Below, in pieces: positions 24,272-30,427 of a DNA stretch of 64,000 nucleotides; position 1 is the first letter of the stretch; every line of letters begins with the position of its first letter. Below the pieces are notes generated by a model that searched no databases, was not told the DNA's origin, and worked only from the letters and a program-made list of their open reading frames with translations. The stretch spans positions 49,346 to 113,345 of the forward strand of contig DCIE01000019.1 of assembly GCA_002315765.1 (NCBI GenBank), given 5' to 3'. The position numbers were made by a program, and so were the translations under genes. This DNA is from Ruminococcaceae bacterium UBA1734 (GTDB lineage Bacteria > Bacillota > Clostridia > Oscillospirales > Acutalibacteraceae).

Positions 24272-24891
24272 TTTTTACGCTCCTTTCGTGTTTTAAGTTT
24301 AGGCTCATATTGTATTGCGTCCTTTTCGTACCAATGAATATCAAATATGTATTTATCGCTTGTTACTTTACCAGCTCTTTTCCGCCATTCATCAGCGGTA
24401 CCACCGTAATTAGTAATTAACCTTTCAATATCAAATATTGGTTTATCTGTACTGCTTCCCGCTATTGTTTTAACAGTATCAAATTTTACATCTTTTGGTA
24501 TGAATAACTTTTCACCATTGATAATAAACGCTAATTGCTCTTGTAGACAATTTTTTGTCCTTGCTCGTGTCTTAAAATAATTCCATAACTCAATGTTATT
24601 ATACTTTATATTTACAAAGTTTTCAAGAGTTCCTATTTCTTTTTTTCCAAAAATTTCTAAATATCTTTCGTATTGTTTAGAGTCATATACTTTATTTTTA
24701 GCCATTTTATAGGCTTTATCAATGGTATCTTTGCCATATGTGATTTTGTTTTTGTTTAACCATTCCTTATACGACATATTCCCAATAATCTCGTTTTTAC
24801 CGGTAACGGGGTTTCTTGCACGTCGTTTTAACGTCTTTTCTATTTCCTCGCCCATATAAGCACGTGTCTTACTACGACAATTAGGGTGCAT
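24268..24891 (-). pseudogene. Displaced MuF C-terminal segment fused to a BECR-type (PBECR2-like) toxin domain
   Basis: 207 codons are readable. The first 43 (MHPNCRSKTRAYMGEEIEKT, then RRARNPVTGKNEIIGNMSYK) are the end of a phage head-morphogenesis (MuF/SPP1 gp7) domain and are almost identical to the second copy at 25207. The distal half differs and ends in SSTDKPIFDIERL, YGGTADEWRKRAGK and YIFDIHWYEKDAIQYEPKLK. That pattern resembles the phage-associated Barnase/EndoU/ColicinE5-D/RelE-like nucleases (PBECR2) carried at MuF C-termini. There is no ribosome-binding site before the first ATG, and a 5-base deletion just upstream (near 24913) breaks the frame, so it looks like a silent orphan toxin module. 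Confidence 0.65.
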
Positions 24892-24929
24892 AGGTGGGTA
24901 ATTTTCGCCTACCTGACGTTTTTAAGCTC
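24761..24929 (-). repeat. MuF homology arm, copy I
   Basis: About 169 bases match 25655-25825 at roughly 90 percent by eye, with the same reading frame over the MHPNCRSKTRAY segment. A 5-base deletion near 24913 relative to copy II breaks the frame upstream of the conserved Met. The arm ends where the toxin-specific sequence begins, so recombination between the arms would swap toxin tips onto the MuF stem. Confidence 0.8.
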
Positions 24930-25039
24930 GAACAAAACTACTGTATCGCCCATTTGGAAAGGGAAGAAACCAAACACAATTACGATACTTCCAAAGAAAA
25001 AGCACCCCGCATTTAGCGACGTGCTTAAATCAATAATAT
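24927..25039 (-). repeat. Cassette-flank repeat, copy B, containing a terminator
   Basis: Second copy of the unit at 23589-23700. Its minus-strand hairpin (AGCAC/GTGCT, 25001-25025, with inner CGC/GCG) and T-run lie just after the zinc-ribbon gene ending at 25046. The terminator would keep transcription of the first cassette from entering the displaced one, which agrees with the latter being silent. Confidence 0.8.
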
Positions 25040-25045
25040 AATTTT

Positions 25046-25210
25046 TTAATCAAAATGGGCAAAGTCGCCACATTCTTTGCAAAGAAATGTTAAAGACTTT
25101 CTATTGCCGTGAGTATGTTCGGTTACCTCTATGTTTTTACTTTTACACTTAGGGCAATCACCAGTCTTTTTTGTATCATTATATAACATTAGATTTTCTA
25201 ACCATTTCAT
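25046..25210 (-). CDS. Zinc-ribbon small protein, putative immunity to the metallopeptidase toxin
   Basis: This 54-codon gene encodes MKWLENLMLYNDTKKTGDCP... with two pairs, CPKCKSKN and CKECGDF, forming a zinc ribbon. Its ATG overlaps the toxin stop by four bases (ATGA), and AAAGGG lies ten bases upstream inside the toxin gene, so the two are translationally coupled. Position and size are those of an immunity protein. The sequence itself does not reveal a partner, so the role is inference. Confidence 0.65.
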   Translation of the reverse strand: MKWLENLMLYNDTKKTGDCPKCKSKNIEVTEHTHGNRKSLTFLCKECGDFAHFD

Positions 25211-25830
25211 AATACAATACCCTTTCTTTTAAGATTATCTATGAATTTATCCTCTGCCTCGTAAGTAATTTGCTCAAAACATTTCCTATTTTCTTGAACA
25301 AATTTTACACCGTACTCTCTATATTGTTTAGTATGCTCTATTTCGTGGAATATTGTACGTGTAAGTTCTTCTCTTGACTTAAAAGCATTAGGAAAGAATG
25401 TAATTGAGCCAATAGTTTCGGGGTCGGCTCTGCCTACAAGCGGTGTGCGTAACAATTCAGCATTGTAATCAATGTTTAATGTAATACCTTTTAAATCAAT
25501 GCCATATTGTTCAGCAACATATCTTATGTGTTTTTTTGACATTCTTTCTGGAATACCCGAAAACATTCCAATGTTTTGCGTTTTTCTATTTAAGTTTATT
25601 ATATTGTTGTTTACATTATTTGTCAAGTTTGAGTTTATCCCGTGTTTTTCGGCCCATTCTTTGTAAGACATATTGCCTATAATCTCGTTTTTACCGGTAA
25701 CGGGGTTTCTTGCACGGCGTTTTAATGTCTTTTCTATTTCCTCGCCCATATAAGCCCTTGTCTTACTACGACAATTAGGGTGCATAGGTGGGTAATTTTC
25801 GCCTACCTGCCGTTTTTTGAGTTCAAACAC
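25207..25830 (-). pseudogene. MuF C-terminal segment with zincin-like metallopeptidase toxin tip (3' part of frameshifted gene)
   Basis: 207 codons read VFELKKRQVGENYPPMHPNC... (the phage MuF signature with conserved PPMHPNCR), then a linker rich in Asn, then a domain ending in a zincin motif: TRTIFHEIEHTKQYREYG (HExxH) with downstream Glu residues in TYEAEDKF. The first codon is GTG only by chance; the frame truly continues from the 25803-26345 segment after a one-base loss. A metallopeptidase tip on a MuF capsid-associated protein is a known polymorphic-toxin layout. The toxin half itself appears intact. Confidence 0.7.
25655..25825 (-). repeat. MuF homology arm, copy II
   Basis: Partner of the repeat at 24761-24929. 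It encodes the conserved end of the MuF domain (FELKKRQVGENYPP through NMSYKEW) ahead of the metallopeptidase tip. The identity is sharply bounded: sequences diverge completely after the KEW codons. Confidence 0.8.
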
Positions 25831-26345
25831 CTATTATCTAACTCTTGACAAATAGCGCTTGTACGGGTGTCTAACGTTGCGAGAAATACGCATTTATCAG
25901 CGTCCATTTCCTCATAAGCCATAGCGTCGGCTTCGTTGTTAAAGTGGTTTACCTCGGTACGTACTAACCGTTGTGCGTAATATTTACCAACATCAAAGCG
26001 TTCTCTTATTTGTCGTGCGGTCTTTTCTATACTTTGACCGCTTAACATAGCGCCACCTATAACCTCGCTTAAACTATTCGCTAATATGTCGGTATTACCC
26101 CATATACGTTGGCTATAATTTAATCCACTCCATTGTTCATTTAACAAGGCTGTTACCATATTATCGTCAATGTTAGAAAAGGCAAAGTCTAAACCTGTAC
26201 CCATTTGGGTATCATATATAGCCTTATAATATGAATTATTGATAACATCGTTATAGCACATTGTTTGCTCTAACTGTTCTTGTGGGTATATTTCCTTTGC
26301 TTTGGCGTATATTTGCGCTTGTTTTTTACCGACAATGGCGGTGAA
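25803..26345 (-). pseudogene. Phage minor head (MuF/SPP1 gp7-like) protein, 5' part, truncated and frameshifted
   Basis: The frame reads from the IS junction near 26345: AIVGKKQAQIYAKAKEIYPQ, then SGLNYSQRIWGNTDILANSL, QSIEKTARQIRERFDVGKYY, AQRLVRTEVNHFNNEADAMA and FLATLDTRTSAICQELDNR. These are the helical and core motifs of MuF/SPP1 gp7 proteins (RT-E---N and TLDxRTSxxC). After DNR the frame shifts: a single missing base near 25829 turns the expected VFELKK into CLNSKNGR and a stop. The 5' end is lost at an IS30 fragment. The ATG at 26261 is internal. It is a prophage remnant. Confidence 0.8.
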
Positions 26346-26435
26346 TTCAGTTTGGTTGATGCTTTTGAAAATGATATGTCAGGCAAACTTGAATCTCAAT
26401 TATTTTCTGAGAACCAATGTTGCCTTCCGACATAG
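26328..26435 (+). mobile_element. IS30-family transposase fragment
   Basis: Thirty-five codons on the plus strand read TDNGGEFSLVDAFENDMSGK then LESQLFSENQCC and a stop. TDNGGEF is the block around the second catalytic Asp of IS30-family transposases, where it is followed by 'LFFCDP' in intact copies; here a frameshift after LF destroys it. Neither the start nor the end of an IS element remains. It abuts the broken MuF gene, so the insertion probably truncated the prophage remnant. Confidence 0.65.
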
Positions 26436-26478
26436 CGGAAGTTGCTTTGAGAATTTACAAAAAATTTTTGTGCAGCAG

Positions 26479-26506
26479 TTTAGCCACCTAAATTAAGGTG
26501 GCTAAA
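26479..26506. terminator. Inverted repeat downstream of the glp-like operon
   Basis: TTTAGCCACCT (26479-26489) and AGGTGGCTAAA (26496-26506) form a perfect 11-bp stem with a six-base loop, three bases past the DUF1667 stop codon. On the minus strand it is followed by CTGCTGCACAAAAATTTTTT, so the T-run is about ten bases late. It probably ends the oxidoreductase operon but is not a textbook terminator. Confidence 0.6.
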
Positions 26507-26509
26507 GAC

Positions 26510-26857
26510 TTAATCAATATTTTTTGTGGCAATAATATCGGCACCGCAAAGATTTTTAATTATTACATCTCCGATTTTAACCGGAGCAATAACCGAAATC
26601 TCACGAATTTTCTCCATTACCTTAAATATATCCTTCTTAGAAACAGGGGTTGCGGTTTTTACGCTTACCATAGTATCCTCTCGGTTGGAAACCCTTACGG
26701 TGGTGGTTACGGTTCTCGTGGGATTAGTGCATTCGTCTATGGCATACTGTTTTCCTTTCGGACAGGCGTTTCCCGTAACCTCTGTGTTTTCTTTATTTAT
26801 ATCTACGGAAAGTTGACATCCTCGGGGACAAATTATACAGGTTAGTTCTCTTTTCAT
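26510..26857 (-). CDS. DUF1667 iron-sulfur-type small protein
   Basis: The 115-residue protein begins MKRELTCIICPRGCQLSVDI and has ACPKGKQYAIDECTNPTRTV. The Cys pattern CxxCxxxC plus a later Cys looks like a metal or Fe-S site. DUF1667 proteins are typically the third member of clusters with a GlpA-like and a NAD(P)/FAD oxidoreductase, as here. They are probably an electron-transfer or maturation partner, with no proven function known to me. I use ATG 26857. Its ribosome-binding site lies inside a 17-bp inverted repeat. Confidence 0.85.
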   Translation of the reverse strand: MKRELTCIICPRGCQLSVDINKENTEVTGNACPKGKQYAIDECTNPTRTVTTTVRVSNREDTMVSVKTATPVSKKDIFKVMEKIREISVIAPVKIGDVIIKNLCGADIIATKNID

Positions 26858-26920
26858 AATAATCACCATTTCTTTAAGACACAAAAAGCGATAGAAATTC
26901 ACCGAAATGGTGATTATTAT
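26856..26920 (-). promoter_or_regulatory. 17-bp perfect inverted repeat covering the DUF1667 start
   Basis: Bases 26856-26872 are the exact reverse complement of 26904-26920, 31 bases apart. The proximal arm covers the ribosome-binding site and first bases of the DUF1667 gene. In the transcript the two arms would pair and hide the start, so translation would need the hairpin to open. Two further short inverted repeats (26979-26996 and 26930-26963) lie between this one and the upstream gene. Confidence 0.6.
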
Positions 26921-26989
26921 ATCGCATCTGTTTCGGTTGTCTCGTAAGAGGCGAGAAACAGGCGTCTTTATATTTTTTAGCGTGAATTT

Positions 26990-28240
26990 TCACGCTATTT
27001 CCTCCAAGCTAACAACTATTTCTTCTTTTGCCATAGATAATTTATCCGCTTTTACTGTTATTTTTTCCATTTCGCCCGGTGCGGCTTTTAACCTAATGGC
27101 CGTAGCTAAAACTTGGTTTCCTGATGTTACGCTATACTTAACCTTTCCAAAGGGATTTGTTACACGAAGGAAAATATCCACATCCAAACCGCTATCGGTA
27201 TGAATTCTTTGAGGCAACACATATCTTACTCCGTTACCCGACTTCGTTTCCGCTGTTTTTCCGCATTTGGCACCATTCTTTACATATTCTGCCGCACCTT
27301 TTCCGGCTATTTCCGCCTCGTCGGACACATAATCCACCAGGTCATGTACCTGCAAAACATTACCGCAGGAAAAAATTCCTTCAATTTCTGTTTGTCGGTT
27401 TTCATCTACATTTGCTCCGTTTGTTATTTTATTAATGGGTATATCGGCGCCCAATGTCAATTCATTTTCCGGAATAAGTCCCACAGACAGCAATAATGTA
27501 TCACAGGGGATATACTTCTTTGTTTCTTCTATTATGTTTCGGTTTTGGTCAACCTTTCCGATTGTAACACCTTCAACTCTATCCTTGCCGTGAATTTTTG
27601 CCACGGTAGTAGAAAGATAAAGCGGTATTCCGAAATCCTCAAGGCATTGAACAATATTTCGCTTAAGTCCTCCCGAATAGGGCATCACCTCGCAAACGGC
27701 TTCAACCTTTGCACCCTCAAGGGACATTCTTCTTGCCATAATAAGTCCGATATCTCCCGAACCTAAAATAACAACCTTTTTGCCCACATTATATCCCATA
27801 CAGTTCATTAATTTTTGTGCGGTTCCGGCGCTGTACACACCGGCAGGTCTTGTTCCCGGGGTGTTCAAGGCTCCTCGGCTTCTTTCTCGGCAACCCATAG
27901 CAAGAATAACCGATTTCGCTTTAATCTTAACTATTCCGTTTGTATTTTGGGCAGTTACAACCTTATCCTCGGTAAGGGAGGTTACCGTTGTTTCATACAA
28001 AACCTCGATATTTCTTTCCTTCACCATAGCTTCATAAGTATGGGCATATTCGGGACCGGTTAATTCCCTACCTAATTTGTGAAGTCCGAAGCCGTTATGA
28101 ATACACTGTTTTAGTATTCCGCCTAAGCTTTCCTCTCGGTCGATTATCACAATGTCTTTTACTCCGCTATCGTAAGCCGAAACAGCCGCCGCCATTCCGG
28201 CAGGACCGCCGCCGATTATTACAATATCTCTGTTTTCCAT
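26990..28240 (-). CDS. NAD(P)/FAD-dependent oxidoreductase of the GlpA-like/DUF1667 cluster
   Basis: The 416-residue protein has an N-terminal FAD-binding GGGPAGMAAA, a QCIHNGFGLH segment, a central NAD-binding GSGDIGLIMARR (about residues 145-156) and a C-terminal FAD motif IFSCGNVLQVHDLVD. This two-dinucleotide-domain layout is a nitrite/NADH-oxidase-type reductase. Paired with the GlpA-like protein encoded just upstream (23-base gap), it likely passes electrons between glycerol 3-phosphate or a related hydroxyacid and NAD. I start at ATG 28240, since GGTGA precedes it; a GTG at 28252 is possible. Confidence 0.88.
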   Translation of the reverse strand: MENRDIVIIGGGPAGMAAAVSAYDSGVKDIVIIDREESLGGILKQCIHNGFGLHKLGRELTGPEYAHTYEAMVKERNIEVLYETTVTSLTEDKVVTAQNTNGIVKIKAKSVILAMGCRERSRGALNTPGTRPAGVYSAGTAQKLMNCMGYNVGKKVVILGSGDIGLIMARRMSLEGAKVEAVCEVMPYSGGLKRNIVQCLEDFGIPLYLSTTVAKIHGKDRVEGVTIGKVDQNRNIIEETKKYIPCDTLLLSVGLIPENELTLGADIPINKITNGANVDENRQTEIEGIFSCGNVLQVHDLVDYVSDEAEIAGKGAAEYVKNGAKCGKTAETKSGNGVRYVLPQRIHTDSGLDVDIFLRVTNPFGKVKYSVTSGNQVLATAIRLKAAPGEMEKITVKADKLSMAKEEIVVSLEEIA

Positions 28241-28263
28241 TATTTTCACCATTCTTTTAAAGC

Positions 28264-29691
28264 TTATAATTTTCCTATTAACATATTGGAGTTCTTGCCT
28301 TTTTTGGTAACTTGAGTCATATCTATTTCATTTTCTTTTGCAATAAGCTCCATAACATAAGGCGCACAAAAACCGCCTTGGCATCTACCCATTCCGGCTC
28401 TTGTTCTTCGCTTTACTCCGTCCACATCCATAGCCTTCGGATTGGTCTTTAACGCCTCAAGCATTTCCCCTTCGCTGACGGTTTCGCATCGGCAAATTAT
28501 CCTGCCGTAAGCCGGATTTTGCTTAATAAACCTATCCTTTTCCTCATGGTTCATTTTCCTAAATGCCAGGGTATCTTTTCTGATTTCGCAAAAATGCTTG
28601 TTTTCCTCAAGCTCAAGGCCTATATTTTTTAATATATCAACCACATATTTTGCAATAGCAACACAGGAAGAAAGTCCCGGCGAGTCAATGGCGGCCACAT
28701 GGACAAAATTATTAACCTTTTTTGATGCCTCAATAATAAAATCTCCCGATTTTTCGGAGGAACGAACTCCGCAAAAAGAGGTTATCACCGCCCTTGTATT
28801 TACATTGGGCACACTTTTTCTTGCAAACTCGGTAACATATTTTAATCCCTCTTGGGTTGTTTCTTTGTTATCAGGCGAGTCGGTCTCGGTGGCGGTAGGC
28901 CCTAAAAGCAGGTTTCCGTGGGCAGTAGGAGTTACCAAAATACCCTTGCCTTTTTCGGTTGGCACTTGGAAAATTGTATGCGATACGGTTTTGCCCTCGG
29001 TTTTATCAAGCAACATATATTCACCGCTTCGTGGGATAATATCATAAAATTTATCTCCTACCATTTCGGCAATATTGTGGCTGTAACAACCGGCGCAGTT
29101 AATAAAATATTTTCCCTCAACCCGATTTCCGTCTTTTGATTTTACAACATAGTTATTCTTATTCTCAATAGATACAACCTCAAAATTTCTTATTAGCTCT
29201 ACGCCGTTATCCATAGCGTTACCCACAGCGGCAAGGGTTAAGGAGTACGGGCAAATTATTCCTGCCGATGGTACAAGAAGTGCTTTTGTAACCTCTTTTG
29301 AAATCATAGGTTCCAAATTTCTTGCCTCATCCCCCGAAATAATCGACATATCCTTTATTCCGTTTTTAATTCCCCTATTATACAGCTCTTCTATTTTCGG
29401 TTCTTCCTCTTCTCCGAAAGCCAAAACCATCGAACCGTTATTTTCATAGGGAACATTAAGCTCCTTTGCGGCAGCATAAAGCAAATCTACACCCTTTGCA
29501 TTTAATTTTGCCTTAAGAGTATCCGGCTCCGGGTCAAAGCCCCCGTGAATAATTCCGCTATTGGCTTTACTGCTGCCGAGAGCAACATCGTTTTCCTTTT
29601 CAAGCAAACAAACCTTAAGATTATATCTTGAAAGTTCTCTTGCTACCATTCCTCCGATAACTCCGGCTCCTGCTATAATCACATCAAACAT
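28264..29691 (-). CDS. GlpA-like FAD-dependent (glycerol-3-phosphate) dehydrogenase with C-terminal BFD-type [2Fe-2S] domain
   Basis: The 475-residue protein has the DAO fold with N-terminal GAGVIGGMVARELSRY, GSSKANSGIIHGGFDP and a late HVAAIDSPGLSSCVAIA. From about residue 405 a BFD-like domain supplies four cysteines, RIICRCETVSEGE and GMGRCQGGFC. This is the arrangement of anaerobic G3P dehydrogenase subunit A (and of YgaF/LhgO-like oxidases). GlpP encoded directly upstream and a GlpP-type terminator before the start support glycerol-3-phosphate as substrate. A different 2-hydroxyacid cannot be excluded. Confidence 0.88.
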   Translation of the reverse strand: MFDVIIAGAGVIGGMVARELSRYNLKVCLLEKENDVALGSSKANSGIIHGGFDPEPDTLKAKLNAKGVDLLYAAAKELNVPYENNGSMVLAFGEEEEPKIEELYNRGIKNGIKDMSIISGDEARNLEPMISKEVTKALLVPSAGIICPYSLTLAAVGNAMDNGVELIRNFEVVSIENKNNYVVKSKDGNRVEGKYFINCAGCYSHNIAEMVGDKFYDIIPRSGEYMLLDKTEGKTVSHTIFQVPTEKGKGILVTPTAHGNLLLGPTATETDSPDNKETTQEGLKYVTEFARKSVPNVNTRAVITSFCGVRSSEKSGDFIIEASKKVNNFVHVAAIDSPGLSSCVAIAKYVVDILKNIGLELEENKHFCEIRKDTLAFRKMNHEEKDRFIKQNPAYGRIICRCETVSEGEMLEALKTNPKAMDVDGVKRRTRAGMGRCQGGFCAPYVMELIAKENEIDMTQVTKKGKNSNMLIGKL

Positions 29692-29717
29692 AATAGAATT
29701 CCTCCCTTTATATTATG

Positions 29718-29782
29718 TCAAAAAATATAAAAAAAGAGCAAAAAAGCAAACGGTATAACAATACCGTGCACTTCTTTGCTCT
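29718..29782 (-). promoter_or_regulatory. GlpP-type antiterminator/terminator hairpin before the GlpA-like gene
   Basis: Bases 29735-29756 and 29761-29782 pair over 22 positions with a single mismatch (plus G-U wobbles) around a four-base loop. On the minus strand TTTTTTTATATTTTTT follows. The hairpin lies 26 bases before the GlpA-like start and 35 after glpP. In Bacillus, GlpP with glycerol 3-phosphate binds such leaders and allows read-through. The same logic is expected here and would also let glpP be expressed alone. Confidence 0.85.
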
Positions 29783-29816
29783 CTTAATCTCCGCAAACAA
29801 TATTTACTTTAAAAAA

Positions 29817-30377
29817 CTATTCTTTCCAAAGGTTTTTACTTCCGGTGGAAACGGCTAAAGCGCCGCTTTTTATTGCTTCTACCGCCTCTTGGCTGTTTTC
29901 GATAAGTCCCCCGGCTATCACGGGAGTTTCAAAAGACTCAAAAAGCTTAATGGCCTTGGGAATTACTCCCGGCATAATCTCTATTAAATCAGGTGCCGAA
30001 ACGGAAAGGGTATCTCTTATTGAATGCATACCCTTCGAATCCAAAACAAAAAACCTTTGTATTGCCAAAAGTCCTAATTCCTTTGCATATCTTATCATTT
30101 GAGAACGGGTGGAAATAATGCCGTCTACTCCCAAATCCAGCAACCATTTAAGTCCCCACTTATCCTTGCCTATTCCCTCTGTCAAATCAATATGCACAAA
30201 AACTATTTTACCGTTGTCCTTGGCAAGTTTTATGTCATCTTTTACGGTGTTAATCTCCGCCTTTAGGTGGAACAAAACCTTGCTATCGCTTGTTACGGCA
30301 TATTCCCAATCTTTCGTATCGGTAGCAGCAATGATAGGGAAATCCTCAAGGGCATCTTTAATTTGCGAAAGTTTCAT
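29817..30377 (-). CDS. glpP: Glycerol-3-phosphate-responsive antiterminator GlpP
   Basis: The 186-residue TIM-barrel-like protein has VFVHIDLTEGIGKDKWGLKW, LGVDGIISTRSQMIRYAKEL, RFFVLDSKGM, DLIEIMPGVIPK and TPVIAGGLIEN, matching the GlpP family throughout. It binds leader mRNA when glycerol 3-phosphate is present and prevents termination. Its own transcript begins at a consensus promoter just upstream, and the target hairpin lies immediately downstream. Confidence 0.95.
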   Translation of the reverse strand: MKLSQIKDALEDFPIIAATDTKDWEYAVTSDSKVLFHLKAEINTVKDDIKLAKDNGKIVFVHIDLTEGIGKDKWGLKWLLDLGVDGIISTRSQMIRYAKELGLLAIQRFFVLDSKGMHSIRDTLSVSAPDLIEIMPGVIPKAIKLFESFETPVIAGGLIENSQEAVEAIKSGALAVSTGSKNLWKE

Positions 30378-30393
30378 TCTTCCACCTCACAAG

Positions 30394-30422
30394 ATTATAC
30401 TCATTTAACAGGTATTTGTCAA
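30394..30422 (-). promoter_or_regulatory. Consensus sigma-A promoter of glpP
   Basis: TTGACA (30417-30422) and TATAAT (30394-30399) on the minus strand are separated by exactly 17 bases. The leader to the glpP ATG at 30377 is only about 10 bases with GAGGTGG as the ribosome-binding site. The -35 lies five bases past the stop of the preceding glycosyltransferase gene, so there is no room for a terminator between the units. Confidence 0.85.
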
Positions 30423-30427
30423 CAAAC

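Noticed and set aside
23589..25039. CRISPR array suggested by repeated DNA
   Set aside because: There are only two repeat copies, far apart, each with a terminator and with genes between them. There are no regular spacers and no cas genes.
26302..26496. 64-codon plus-strand frame over the IS30 fragment
   Set aside because: It is in a different frame from the transposase motif and has no similarity that I can see, so it is not a gene.
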